Position numbers and translations under genes: made by a program. From Acanthochlamys bracteata (taxonomy: Eukaryota; Streptophyta; Magnoliopsida; Pandanales; Velloziaceae): a stretch of 64,000 nt of DNA. Positions 1 through 13,869 of the stretch are shown here, piece by piece. Under the pieces are notes generated by a model that saw nothing but the letters and a program-made list of their open reading frames with translations, searched no databases and was not told where the DNA came from. Where the stretch lies: contig CM034126.1 of assembly GCA_019914995.1 (NCBI GenBank), positions 12,405,001-12,469,000 on the forward strand. The letters run 5' to 3'. Position 1 is the first letter of the stretch. Each line of letters begins with the position of its first letter.

Positions 1-2
1 TA

Positions 3-68
3 AGCTACTTGCTCCTCGAGTTCTTTTCTACTTGTCGTGATGATAGCAAGCTTACCGATCCCTCTTAG
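3..68 (+). CDS. possible C-terminal tail of an unidentified plus-strand gene (partial)
   Basis: The first 68 bases hold a short open frame of 21 codons that enters from the left edge and ends at TAG (66-68). Its residues (YLLLEFF followed by a polar SKLTDPS ending) look like an ordinary protein C-terminus, and the DNA after it becomes AT-rich as a 3' UTR would. It would be convergent with the formin gene. I do not recognise the protein. A 22-codon frame can occur by chance, and the opposite strand is also open here, so this is weak. Confidence 0.22.
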   Translation, partial: SYLLLEFFSTCRDDSKLTDPS

Positions 69-1252
69 CAAGTGAGTGAAACCTTTTTATCTTGTTTTCT
101 TCTTTCCAGCAAGGAATAAAATACATATTGTAGCAGCTAGCATTTGATCGACTATTTGCTTCTTTCTCTATGAGTTTGAAAGAATAATCATCATTGTTGT
201 AAGTAACACTTTTAGGCGCATAATAATTGCTTCACAATCTCGCTAGGAGGGAGCACAATCAACCTTGTGTCAAAAAGACCATCACTTAGTAGCATGCGCT
301 ATCAGATCTTTGCAACTGATTTTAACATAAATATAACAGGGAAGAAGAAGCTTATAGTAATTTGATACTTACTAACAATACCAAAAGCTTAACAAGGGCA
401 TTATCCAGACAGAAAGTCACAGCCTGGGTAAAGTATTCCAAGTTCCTCGAGGAAGACTGCCAAAACTCCTGCATGAAAACACACAATTCAAGCGAACAAA
501 TTTTTAGTTGAAGTTGTGAGCTTAACCTGCATTCACACGCCTTAGCCACATCAAACTGACTATTAGAATGTCCATATCCATCATAGGAAAAGCATTATAG
601 AATTACCTTTCAAATATCGGACTTGTGCTATAATGAAAACATGCTACGAAGACAACTCCTGCAAATCTTATCTCATAAGTTAACATAAACGTCTCACTCC
701 AACAAAACTACAAGATACAAATTGTATCCTATCACCTTTATGTTTCAAAGGGGAAAAACAAAAGAAAAGGAGTGCTGCACCAAAATGTGGATACCTTAGC
801 TAATCAATAGATCCACTAATGATATACAAGAAATTGTTTTCTTACAAATATACAAGTACCTATGTGTGACTATATGTAAAGAATTGACTAGGGAAATGAT
901 CGGACATCATATTATATACAGGAAGAATTGAAAGAATGCTGGTTAGATCTGTACAAACATCTAACTACAAAATTGATGCTGCCCCATGTGACAACTCCAA
1001 GCTCCTGAAACACATTCAGAAGGCAAAAGGAACATTATCAATCAGCAACAACTACAAATGTAGTCTAGAATGTAAATATTTAAGAAAACATTACCATTTT
1101 GGAATCCTGTACAAGGTTTTTGACACCATGGGTGCAGAAGCAGCAGGCAGTTAATCAAGTCTGGTGCAGAACTTTTTGGACTGTACCAGCAGAAGCAAAG
1201 CCAGGTTCCAAATAAGTGGCCAAGACAAAATGTCAATCAAGAGAATCCACAT
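69..1252. other. 3'-flanking/intergenic region between the left-edge tail and the formin stop
   Basis: No convincing exon is visible on either strand. The segment probably holds the 3' UTR of the minus-strand formin (just below 1253) and possibly the 3' UTR of the left-edge gene. The short open frames here have no codon bias or family resemblance that I can see. Confidence 0.5.
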
Positions 1253-3390
1253 TCATCTAACCTCCTTTTCTCTACGAGTAATTGTTTTGGGCTTTTCTAA
1301 TTTCTTTGTTAGCTGTTGGCCTAGACTTCCAGTTCTCAAGTCCTGGACAAAATTACAGATTGCTAGCATTATAACAAGAATATCTCAGAAAGATACAACT
1401 GAAGCTCAAACACAATAATAAAACAGTCTAACCTTCTTACTGGTACTGTTCCAGTTTTCGCTTTCTCAAGTTCAGCATCTTTCAGGGTTTTCTTCTTCTC
1501 AAGCTCGGCTTGCTTACGGTTATCTTCATGTGCGCGCCTAAACATTTGCACAAAGTTCAACAGGGTACTTATAACTGCAAATGAAGGTCATTAGCCAATT
1601 ATAAAGATAGATGCATTATAAAGATGGACCCAATATCAAAGTATTGGCAACAGAAATTCCACTGAACAAAATCAGAGGATAAATGGTAACAAACGTAAGT
1701 TAATGTCAATATGACAATTAAAATGTAATGAAGTTAACAAACATGACTGAATGTCGGTATGGCAAGAGACATGTCAACCACTTCTACTCAAGCAAAGACA
1801 AAAGCAAAATTCTTCAGGATGAAGAGTTGAGGGTCAAACCCACAATGTTTTGGTTGTAGAAAACTGCTTTTAACAGTGGTCACTAAAACCAAATTATCAC
1901 TCATGGTACTCAATATAGAAATTTTATGATGTAACTGATACTGGGAGACTTATGACACTGTTTAATATGAGAAAGATCACACAAAGCTCATACATTTAAA
2001 TCTATACGGTAGGTCTAAGCTCCATTGGGTAAGACGTCATATCAAATTTCCATATCAAATAAAGTTAAGTCCCACTAAAACTTATGAAAATTCTCAGCTA
2101 ATGATTTGTAAAGCAGAAGGCGGAAAGAGCCTTTGGAGATATACATAAATGGGAAATACAGGCTACAGGCCTACTTTATCTCGAAAGTTAATGACATCAA
2201 CTATTTTCTGGCTAATTCTGAAGTTTGTAGGGACTAAAATAGTAAAGAGAATGCATAACCAGCCAATAAAGTGTAGAAGCAACGCGAAACGTATAGGCAG
2301 CTAAAAGCTAGATGAATACACGCACTTGCTGTCAGAGATGTGATAATGGAAGGACAAAATTGAACAGAAGAAGACATTCACAGGTGTGTGTTTGGCCTCA
2401 ACATAAGTTTCCTACAATCCTACTCACTTAAAGAAACTTATTAAGTTCCTAATTAGAAGCTCAGATAACTTTTTTTAACAGAAAGCAAGTACTGAAGATC
2501 CTACACCATGTCAGAAGAAAATATTCTAGCTTCTAACTCTTGTCTTGATAGTGACATTATAAACTCATCTCGTTTCCTTCTCCAATTTATTTGAAGTTTT
2601 ACAGAGATAGGGTCCAGAATACTTCAAAGCCAACGCCTCTTTCAAGTTGGCTCAGCAAATTCATATAGGATACTGCCACTTGGGGTGGATGAGACTTGCT
2701 CATTCAAGTTCTTGCTGAAGTATGTTTCCTGGATAGCTGTTCTCATGTATACTCAGACCATGACCTCCAATACCAAATTCAATTTGGACTTAAAAGAGAG
2801 CTTACTGGTGATAAATCCTAAATCTTTTGGTACCAATACTAGAACATTATTTCATTATTTACGACAAGAAATCGACCTTTAGCATATCTACTCCAATCAT
2901 CATGTCCAGTCTATGTGTTCCCTAATTGATCATAGCATATTACTCAGAATTCCACTATTGAAATTTCATAAAAAGCTGATTTAGATCCCAACACACCTAA
3001 AATCTTTCGATTGCCATAATTATGTACAGGGCCGATATTCATTCGGACCTTTAAAAGTTGGTTTTAAGTCCTGGAAAGACTCAAAGTCTTTACTACAGTG
3101 GAGGGTTTCAAGTCCTGACAGGTGATGCGTACCAAAATATAATAGTTCTCAAAAGAAGGAGTTTTAAATACTTAAATTCAAAAGCTTAAAGATAACCAAT
3201 CATAAATGCCAGATAATAGATGATTACAAAAGAAGACAGCTTCTTTGGTTAGTAAACGTGAAAAGTAAAATCTAGTTTTCAAATATTACCTTGCTCAAAG
3301 GGACAACGGGCAGGATCTTCACCAAAATATTGAGCAAGTGCATCAGCATTCTTACCCTGCCAGAATTGAGGATAGAATTAGTATCAGCTT

Positions 3391-3422
<32 letters not shown>

Positions 3423-5921
3423 TGACATAACAAACAATACAATTGGTAACATACTGCAGTGATATAGAATGATTGTAGCTCCTCTTTTTCTGCAACGGCA
3501 GTGGCAATAAATTGCTTCAAGGTCTGCAAGAATGAAATTATTCATATGCCTAAAAAGGAAAGAGCAAGAGCATGTAACAACTAAAATTCATCAATAATCA
3601 CTAGTTGTGAGTTAGTAAATTATATCCAGAACAAGCAAAAAAGTTCATATTGAAATTTAACAAAAATGAACAGGGATCTACAGTATCTGAGAAAATTAAA
3701 GTCTGACTTTCAACATGGAATAGGGACTTATATTCACTCAGAACTGCGAAGAGAAGAGGAGCAAATAACATGAAGATCAACAATAAAAGAACAAGCTCGT
3801 ACTGATCTAACATCCACAACAGAATAAGTTCCTAATTGTATAGAAAGAATTTTAACAAGAGTAATAGAGTGGCTACAGGTAACAGTCAACTAAGAAATTC
3901 AAATTGGAGGAAATGGAAGATAAGCTCAGCTGGGATAAAACCCAGTGTCAATTGGGTCCCATGATTTGCAAGATGAGCGGCAATTGTATATACACTTTTA
4001 ACTCTAATCACCAACACGCAAGAAGAAGTAGCAAGTTTCAATATTTCCTTTTCCCTAGTAGATTGTAAGAGACATCGTTATCTGCAAGCTTTATCCAGAA
4101 ATGTTCATGTGACCTTTGTTTAACCCTTTTAACAGCATCCACAACGCTCAGATGGATGATACTTTCCATGTGTCAACAGGATTATATCTGCCATATGCAC
4201 CATGTTCTGAAGATGAAATAATGCACCTCAAAATAAAAATCTACCCTTTGTTCATTTCTTCCTCTCTTAATATTTTTACATCTTTTCAATGCTTGTCTAC
4301 CTTCTCAACAATTGTATACTTAGGAAATATCTAAAGTTAAGAACAGAAGGTATGACAAAGTTTTATGCTAAAGAAGATAACAACAAGCCAAGTTGATATG
4401 ACTTAAGAAGTAAAAGTAGAAGGGTACCAACAAGATCACTGAACCAGTACACACAGGGTTTACCTTACAGAAGACTTCTGAAACTGGTCCATCCTTCTCA
4501 GAAGAAGTAAGCTCCAGCTCAACCTTCTCCAACCCTTTTACAATAGCTTTCATTTCTTCGGCCAAGATTTTTAATTGTATCTGTATTAAGCATAGTTCAG
4601 GGACTGATAGGAACGGAACTTATACATATAAGAGATTCTAGAAATTGATCCAAACTTTTGATGCAGCTTCCAAACTAATCAAGTCTTCATGAAAGTCCAA
4701 AAGGTATGCTGATTTTGAGGCAAGAACCTGATACACATGGGAAGCTAGAACTGAGATATGGCTATCTACATAGTTAAGCATAACATTACATTAAGAAATT
4801 ACATATTAAATTTGCAAGTGTTCCACATCCACTAATGCAGTCAAATTTTATAGATATAGAAAGCATCAAATAAGCACCATCTCCAATGTCTAAGAGAATT
4901 ATTTCATAGTGTCAGAAGTTTTGTTAGAAGCAAGAGCACCTATGAGTTTTTGGTAATACCATAAACAAAGCATCAAATGAGCATCGTCTTTGGTAACCCA
5001 ATAAGACACCTAAAAATGCAAGAAAAACATGCAGAGGATCTGGCAAGCATCACCAACAATTATACCTTACATAAGTAATGCATAAGAGTCATCTTGTTGT
5101 TAGCAGCACGAGTATCTGTGAGTTTTAGAAGGCTGTCAAGACGGAATCCAATTGCAGAACCTGTAAGCACAATGACATGTTACCAAAAATAGGAACAAAA
5201 TTTTCTCACGAGAAATAAGAATGTTGCAAGTTTGTTGACCATAAAGCATTAACGGGTATCTAGAAATGTTGCTATTACTATATAGTAGTCAAACAGAATG
5301 GTACGCAGTTGCTATGACAAATCACCAAAGTTTCCAATCTGAACCATATCCAAAGGAGAAATTTATAGTTAATGTTAATATATGAAAGTAAAATAGAGGG
5401 ACTTCAGTGCAGCTTGTGCTGAATAGCATGTGCATGTCCAAACAACAACAACAACAACTAGGTCCTATCCCACTAGGTGGGTTCCGCTACATGAATCTTT
5501 CACTCCATTGTGTTTTATCATAAACTGTATGTTCACATCTACAAAATATAATAATGTTTAATGCTCCGAAATGGAGTTCAAGACATAGCAAAATCACTTG
5601 AAATTTGATCCGGAAGTGATTTATCACATGACACAACAGTTTGGATCTTCCATTAGAAGACTGTAAATATATGATTGATAGAAAAAGTACAGCTTCCGCC
5701 AAGGATTCCTGGATCCTCCAAAGCAGATTTAACCAAGGACCAACACAAAAAAGAGCATGTGATTTAAAAAATAAATTCACATTCTGACCAAATTTTAGTC
5801 ATTTCAAACTCAAGCTTAGATCTTTGAGAGGCACACAAAAAGCATAGTGGAGCTGGGCATGATTCCAGAAAAGTGCAAAATCTAAGCAGACAGGTTCAAT
5901 TTTGAACCACAATCTTTCTCT

Positions 5922-5964
<43 letters not shown>

Positions 5965-8900
5965 CACATTAATACTATTTTAGATCGAGATCCACCATTC
6001 AATACTACAAAAAAATTCTCTCCTGCATTCCTTGCTTTCATCTCTCTATGCTATCCGTTTTCACCATTTGATGGATGACTAGATGACAATAAAATATACT
6101 GAAATTCGTTAATCATAAACAGTGTCCATTAACTACAAAACTTTGGGTAGGATTTCTAATTAAAGACTTGGATACAAAACAGACCTTGCGAGGATTTGAA
6201 CTCATATTCTATTCGGTAAAGATGGGTTTTTTATGTAATGACTGCTTAAGCACCCAAAACACAGCAATGGTTTGGGTGAAACTAGCTGGTCATCATTAAT
6301 AATACAACGATGTGATAAATTTTCATAAGATAGGTAACAATTTCTCAAAACTGAAAGGAGTTTTAATTATACTGACTTAAGTATATTAAGTCAGTTATCA
6401 TATCTCCATGTCCTTTAAAACACATCCCAAAGTCATTTGCCTAGTTCTGTGTCCGGGAGTCTCTTGGAACCATCATGTCCAAGTTCAAATATTATCTCAT
6501 AAGCTTATTATACTTGTTACAAGGGGAAACCATTTGTAGTCCATTCTCCTAAGGCATGAACTATACAGTCAGATTACTCCTTGGAGTAAGTGCATGCATG
6601 AACCAGAATAGAATCCAAGAGTGTCAAGTCGTCTTCCTTAAAATTAGTCATTATCCCTTATAAGCGGTTAAGATGACCAAGTTTATAAAAACAGTGCAAA
6701 AATGATGAACACACCAGTTTTTTACCTCTTGCAGTTCCCTGGTTTAAGGCATTCCCAAGATGTAAAATTTTCTTCATAATCTCCTTCAGTTTCACAGAGC
6801 CTCGAATCTGAAGGTTGTACAAATGTCAATGACACAAAAATAGAATCTAAAGAAAGCCTGCTGAGAAATGTTTGTGCGTACCCTTTGACAAGCAGAACTG
6901 ACGATGTTCAAACTTTTCCTAAGATCTGCAACCTGAATTACCGGAAAATTAGTTCTGCAGCCTAGATCTCCATGTAATTTAATACTACATCAAAATCACG
7001 CGCACACAACCTGGGAGCCAAATTGTATCTTGAAAGAGAATACTCTGAGTTTTGATTCTACCCTTGGAACTTTCATTAACTCTAGAAAGAACTGCAAAAT
7101 AGATCACTCAAATTGGCTTTTTTTAGAAGAAAACAGCAATAGAAGAATAAGGAGATTCATAAGTTGAGCCACAAACACTAGAACCAGTAAACCTCACTTG
7201 TTCACATTTTCCAAGATTTTCATTCTTGCCAGTGTAGTTCTGACAGGAGAAGACGTAAAGAATTAGAATTATCTGAGGAAAAGTGAAAATTATGTAACAA
7301 GTAAAAAAGCATGCAACACCTTCAGAAGCTCCATCTCTTCCTTTGTTGGACAGAACTTTATAAGATTTTCCACTTGATCAATATCCAAAATGGAATCATC
7401 TAATGCTAAAGCAGCTTGCTGAAAAGTAAAAGGTCAGAGTAAAATGTGAAAAAGAGATAAGATATTCAAATTCAACAACAAGAAAATGTACTTCAAAATG
7501 ATGACAAAGTGCAGCATTTTAGAGTTAAGAGTATTGTTTCTTTGCTTATTTTCACACCTAAAGCATTCAAATAGCATAAAGTGCACTCTAGTTTCATTTA
7601 TATGAAGCTATGGAAATTGTCAAATATACTGCTGTGGTCGATAATTAAATAGAGAAGGACTATAGGAATCAATCTACCATGCTATTAGTTAAAATCTAAA
7701 CAACTCCTTCGCTTGACTTTTGTGTTTATACTCATGAAGAATTTTCTTCTTGGATAAATCAAACAGAAGAAAGAACTAGGAATATGGACATTTCCATTGA
7801 CATATATGCCTAAAAACTGAGAGACCAGTATCTCTTGACTCGTAAACTGTTGATTTACAATGGACATGATGCAATCAATACATCCTTAACAAAAGTCAAG
7901 ATGATTATTGTGAGAAGAATGTTGAGAGGATCATTTATGCAAGTTTCTACAAGCTATGTGAAAAATCAGAGAGCTTACCATCAAGTCAGGAAGGGGCATT
8001 TTGACTTTTGTTAGCATAATTTCCGTATTATTTGCCCGTCTCAGCTCAATCTAAATTGTAAAAAACAAGTGATCATCAGTGAGACATGAGAATACGTCAT
8101 ATTGGTTGTCAATGCAGTTATTGCTACACAGAGTGTTTAGGCTGTAGAGGTTTTACAATACAATAAATGGAATTGATGCTTTTCATTTAGTCAGATGTTC
8201 ACAAGCTTGCATTAAATGCTAAGATCATGGATATAGTATTATGGTACACACCTCCAAGTGTTTCAAGTCCATGGTGTTAGCATTCTAATTCTTATCTAAT
8301 ACCATATCTAGTATTCCTAAATAACCCTTTTGGACAAATTCCTTCATGCTATTATTAATTTTATTATAATTTAGTGAATACTATATCATTGAAATACCAT
8401 ACCCATCCAAACAAGGTCTTAATCTTTGTAGAATTGCATGTAGAAGAAATCCATCAGCAACAGCAGAAGACTGGTGTAAACTTGAATACCGTAGGCATTT
8501 AAACATTCAAATGAACTACAAGAGCGTGATAAAGTCATCTATCACTCAGAATAGAAGGATAAGTAATAATGTGACAATTCTCTTTCTCTGTCCAACAAGA
8601 ACAGTTCTGTTTCCAGGTACGACATTAGGGGTCCCTATTGATCTTGAAAAATAAGAATGCCTATTTCAGTTTTAATGAGCAAAGGAGATAAAATTCTTCA
8701 TGCACATTTGCCTTGCACATGGAACAGATATACTAGATATTGGTGCAAGCAGATATACTAGATATTGGTGCAAAAAACAAAATTCTTTAAGAGCAGACAA
8801 ATTTAGCAACCAATTTTACTTTGTATGAAGTAAGGATAAGATCGTCCTCTGTTGAAGCTTCAGCACATAAAGAGGATCTGATGTATGACTAACTGGATAA

Positions 8901-11900
8901 CAAAAAGCTCAAAGATATAGCCTCGAGATGAAGAAAGACATATCTTACATACAAGCAGGCAGATGATAAGCTCATTGGACAGAAAAGCATATGATTGTAC
9001 ATGTAAGACCCAGTTATAACAAAATAGCTTTCCACAGAAGGAAAAGTATGTGGTAGGCAAAATTTACCAGGTGAACTTTGTCAGGCTTTCCTCCAAGAGA
9101 CTTTCGACGGCTCTCTGACTTAGAACCATCATCTGCTTTTGGCACAGCTGCAGGGAAAAGACTCTCAAGCTCTGACACATCAAATTCTGAACCACTGCAG
9201 TATCATTCCAAAAGGATGAGGAAACTGAGAAAGAACTGGACCTCAAATGAAGAACTAACTTTGCATGTGCACAGAATTCAGGACAGTTGCTTTGAAATAA
9301 TTAACCAATTACCAGTGACAATAAACACTTGGGGAGAGAACCAGTCAAACACATTAGTAAAAACAATACCACATACTGGGACTTCATATGTTAAAAAATA
9401 ATATTTGAAGCACAATATAAGGGCAAGAAGAACAAAGGACGAGTGCATGAAAGGTTTCGAAAACCTGGTAGCATCATCACTTTGTTGCAACTCTGCCCAT
9501 AAGCTTCCCTGAACTGCTCTTGTTACTTTCACCCAATGTAATGGTTTCAAAGATGCTTTACGAGGTGCCAAGACAGACCCTGAAACTGCTGGACGCGCAA
9601 GACCACGCCCTCTTCCTCCAACCATAGTGGATGATAAGTTTCTTGCATTAACTACGAGAGGTGGAGGAGCACCTAGACTTTTCGAAGCAGCAGATGGGAC
9701 AGGCATTTTCCCTCCAAGTGGTGGAGGGGGAGCACCACCTCGCCCCCTAGAAGGTGGAGGAGGAGGTGCACCACTTCCACCTCCTGGAGGTGGTGGAGGA
9801 GGTGGAGGTCCGCATCCACCTCCCGCTGGAAGTGGTGTAATGTGAGTTTCAGGCACACTTCCTACAGGGGGCAGTGGATGATGAGGCCCATGCCCTATTG
9901 AGGGTGGAGGAGGGGGAGGGGGAGGTGCACCTCGCCCTCCTGGAGGCAGTGGGGGTGGGGCAGGAGACACATGCCCTCCAGGAGGTGGCGGAGGTGGACG
10001 AGGGACACCTTTCGAACCAGGTGGAGGGGGAGGAGGGGAAGGGAAAGGTGGACCTCTAGTTGCAATTGGGAGTGGAGGTGGTGGTGGCGGCAGCGGAATT
10101 GGCGAAGGGACATGTGTAGAAGTTTGAGTTGCTAAAGGGGATGGTGGAGGTGGAGGTGGTGATTGAACAAGAGATGAACCACTGGTCCTTGCGTTTGGAC
10201 GTGAGGGAGGTGGTGGAGGTGGAGGTGGAGGTGGATGAGTCGACCTCAAAGGGGGAGGTGGCGGTGGAGGAGGCGATCTTGCAAAAGGAGGAAGAGGACG
10301 TTGCGGTGGTGAATGCACATTAGTTGCAGCATGCATGAAAGGAGGGGGAGGGGGAGGTGGAGGTGGCGCTACTGCTGCTGCTGTTGCTGGCAAAGAAGAA
10401 GTAGTAGTTGACTTAGTCATGAAAGGAGGAGGAGGAAGAGGAGATCGAAAAGAGAAGCGTGATGAAGTTGCAGCAGAAAAAGGAGGTGGAGGTCGATGAG
10501 TTGGTGGAGCAGAAACTTGAGAAAATGCCACTGATGATCTAGCAGATGAAGGCAGAGTAGGAGGAGGAGGAGGAGGAGGAGGAGGGGGAGGTCGAGGTGG
10601 AGGAGAAGAAACTTGAGAAAACACCTCCATTTGTCGAGCAGATGTGCGCAGAGGAGGTGGTGGTGCTTGCAGTGGCGTTGTAGAGTGGGCTGAAGGGACT
10701 AAAGGGGCAACAATAGTTTGTGTTTGCATTAGAATTTCGTCTAATGGTGCAGCAACATCCAGAGGCACCACATGTTCTTCTGGTGCTTCTAAAACTGCAG
10801 CAATTGCCAGAGCAGGTGGAGCACTGTGATATCTAGATGGAGGATGAGACGGAATATGCACCAAAGTCACATCAGATTCCTTTTTAGGGGTAACCCACCT
10901 TGATATCGTCTTTGGCCTTGTAGATTGTGTTGTCACACTACTGGGGCATTGCTCTTGTGAGACAGTGGGCGATAATTTAACAGAACCGTTTTCCCATTCA
11001 TCAGCTGCCTTCTCATTCACTATTATAGATTCAGTTTCCTCTTGTACGACACCAATATCAACATCATATCTAGGACCGCATATTCCTCTCTTCCTCTCAG
11101 TTTCACTTTTCACAGCAGATATATTGAGGTCATTGCATTTATCATCAGGAACAGTTTTCTCTATATGAACGCTGTTCATTGCATCACATCTAGGATTACT
11201 TTTCTTAAATCCTGCTTTAGCTTCATCTGATGAAAAATCAACTTCAGACTTGTCCTTCACTATGATGGAAGTGAATGCCTTCTGGGAGTGCCTGCTCTCT
11301 ATGTCCTGCATTGTGTTATATGAAAGAGCAGAAGTGCCTTCATCCATTGGAATGTCAACTTCCTCTTTCCACTTGTTGCTGACTTCAAATATATTCTTTT
11401 CTTCTACTGCAACTCCATCGTCACAAGTTATAATCTTTTCAGCAACAAATTTCATATCAAGCTCGACGACATTCGCATGTGACTTGGCCACTAAGGTTGA
11501 GCCCTCCAGTCCAAATGGTGTACAAGCATCTTGACCATTAAGATTGGAACCATCACTGTTGTCCTCGCAAATGCAAGTTTCTATCTCAGATTTGGAATCC
11601 TCTCTCAGAGATTTCATTTGGATATTAAGGCCCACATCATCACCAACAGATTCATTTGCTGATACAGCTTGACTAGCACCTGTAACCCAATCACAGGCCA
11701 CTGCACCCACTGCACTTGCGATGACTTGTATGTCATTTGAATCAACCATTTCAGACAGTTTTTCAGGACAGATTTCATTAGAATATCTTAGGTTCTCAAC
11801 TGCCCCACAAAACTCATCTGGAAAAGAGGTAATTTCTTGCCTATCTTGTTTGACATTTTCAGTACTCAATGCAGGGATGTCTTCTGCAGCATTCTTGTCT

Positions 11901-13869
11901 TCACAAGTAAATAATTCTTCCTTGATGATCTCCTTATCATGTTCCTGACAGCTTGCTTCAGAGCTTTTGTCCGGTTGATTATTTATGTTGCTACCTACGC
12001 CTACCTGTTGAGCAACAACTATCTCCCAATCTTGTTCAGTATTACTTCCTTCCAATGTGCTTCTTGCTTCATCATTTGTGCATCTGTCCTCTGAACTGGT
12101 AAAGGAATCAACCAGAGGATCTTTACCTCGAACAGGAGGAACTTCAGTATCCTTCCCATCTTGCCAATCAGCATTGCTCCACATTTCTTCTGCTTCAAAG
12201 AACTCCTCGGTCCAAGAATCTTCATTTTCATCTCCTTCCACTCCCACTACATCAGTATTAGCCGCAGATTCAGTAGGATCAAAGTCTGAAAATAGTACCT
12301 GACACAGGCATAAAACAAGTTTTAACTCCCAGTAGCACTAGCTACAGTCTAATGACTACACAGTACAAGATAAAAGAATAATACCTCTGCCTTGAAGTCG
12401 TTAGCGAAGTGATCCTTAGCATTCCATTGAACATCGACCTCTTCACAATTCAGCACCAAAGCATTAGACTGCACAAATGCTGTGTTAAACATGACCCTAA
12501 ACATCATGTCTTCATGTTCCAGTGCTTCATCCATATGGATGCACTCGATCACAACATCTCCTTGCACTCGGCAGCGAATGCTTATCTTCACTGGGCTGCT
12601 CTCACTCTGAAATTAATTACAGGCGGAACCTCCTGTGAGAACAAGCTCTCAGAAAAGTATTTACACTGCAGAAGGCTAAGCATTCATTACCTGTTTGTAT
12701 AGGCGTACATGTTTCTTAGTTTTTGGTAAAGAGAAAAGAAGTTTAGCGCTTCTGGTGGCGGTAGTGTTGGGGACCAAGGGATCTTGACCGTAGACACGGA
12801 CTAATGGACGACATCCTCCTCCGTCAAAATTAGGAACGACAGCGAGAACCAAGCTATCTAGAATGAATGGCTTATCTTGAGGAGGCCAATCAGTAGCAGG
12901 ACCTCGTCTTGTTATATATTGAAGATACCTCAAGTGGGAAGGCTGTGGGTTTAGAGGAGACAACAATTGAAGAAGCTCCCTAGGACCTTGCTTATAGACC
13001 ATCTCAAGAGTCTTCTGCTCTCCACTGTACTGGCTACGGTAAAGGAGAAGACCAGCTAGCATGAAAGCAAGCACTGGCCAGCCTCCACGCTCACAGTGCA
13101 TCAGAAGCACATTGTTCTGCCCTTCCAAAGAAAGCCAGCTCTCACTCGACCTCAAAAAATGGTAGACCATCTCGAGAGGGAGTAAGGGACATCGCTCATA
13201 ATGACTAGGATAGTCCATCACCGTCATGTCGTACTCTGACAAGATATCCGAGACCTGGCTCCTTCGATCACCTTCTCTGAAGTTGAAGACCATGAATGAG
13301 GAATCCGGAAAGTAGTCCTGAACTTGGGTAATAATGCCCCCAAGGTAGTCCTTGTACTCATCTTCTCGTAATGCATCGGTTGAGAAACAAACATCGAACA
13401 CTGCAAACAAACAATACACCGAACAATAAGTAACATATACTTGCATTGTCTATTTTCCCATTTCAGTAGGGTAAACCAATTAAAGTCGTCGACTCCAATC
13501 CCCCAAAAGCAAAGGAGAAACAGTCAAATAATACCATGAGAGGACAACGAAAATTGAAATTCCTTTCAGAAATCAACAACCACGAGCCGAATGGAAGCAT
13601 GTCAGTAAAAAACAAATCTCTATTCCTAGACAGCTAGCTATAAGGTATTAGAAAGCAAAACTAGCAGAATTCAGCTCTGCTAAAAGTTCAATTTTACTAA
13701 AACTACAACAAACCAAGCAGCAAAAAGAAGGAAAAACGAGCAGAATTCCCAATTCCAATAGAATCAAAACATTGAAGCTGATGAGAGCAAGCCAACCATA
13801 AACTCTCTCGGAGATCTCCAACAACCGGTCCGGCGGCCTGCGGTAGAACAACCGCCTGAACAGTGCCAT
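1253..13869 (-). CDS. class II formin (formin-like protein 20/14 type), 18 exons, about 1678 aa
   Basis: Actin nucleator that caps and elongates filaments through FH2 and feeds profilin-actin through FH1. Coding exons (genomic, 5' to 3' on minus): 13797-13869, 12691-13400, 12385-12606, 9465-12298, 9068-9194, 7979-8050, 7320-7418, 7198-7239, 7011-7091, 6882-6932, 6726-6807, 5066-5160, 4656-4727, 4464-4580, 3455-3523, 3290-3356, 1441-1574, 1253-1342; every junction keeps phase. Residues 1-24 are the MALFRRLFYRRPP start usual in class II formins. A PTEN-like domain follows to about 195, with a degenerate P-loop HCERGGWP at 126-133. A C2-like domain runs to about 340, then an acidic, Ser-rich linker (about 340-800), proline-rich FH1 (about 810-1225) and FH2 from LKPLHWVKV (about 1250) through LGNALNQGTARG to about 1640. 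The tail is basic (TKKLEKPK, ending EVR). By family knowledge the PTEN/C2 part binds membrane lipids. The last exon is the least certain. Confidence 0.9.
3391..3422 (+). repeat. (GA)n microsatellite inside a 98-bp formin intron
   Basis: A nearly perfect GA run with one interruption lies in the intron between formin exons 15 and 16 (3357-3454). On the coding strand it reads CT and lies about 35 nt before the 3' splice site, so it could act as an extended pyrimidine tract. Confidence 0.9.
5440..5525 (+). repeat. retroposon-like motif: CAA repeat plus TCCCACTAGGTGGG block
   Basis: A (CAA)n run is followed by a block containing TCCCACTAGGTGGG and GCTACATGAATC. This combination recurs at the ends of dispersed retroposons in many plant genomes, by my recollection. 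It lies in formin intron 11 on the strand opposite to the gene. The family name is not certain. Confidence 0.45.
5923..5962 (+). repeat. (GA)20 microsatellite in formin intron
   Basis: An uninterrupted GA dinucleotide run of about 40 bp lies in the 1.57-kb intron between formin exons 11 and 12. It is probably polymorphic in length. Confidence 0.95.
8725..8774 (+). repeat. 25-bp perfect tandem duplication
   Basis: Two adjacent copies (8725-8749 and 8750-8774) share CAGATATACTAGATATTGG and the bases after it, differing only at the last base. They lie in the formin intron between exons 5 and 6, so no protein effect is expected. Confidence 0.9.

Noticed and set aside
9673..10113. Tandem GGTGGA-like repeat as a possible CRISPR or satellite array
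   Set aside because: It is in-frame polyproline codons of the formin FH1 with no spacer structure.
9627..10829. Plus-strand Gly/Val/Glu-rich open frames
   Set aside because: They are antisense shadows of the formin polyproline FH1 coding triplets and have no independent gene signals.
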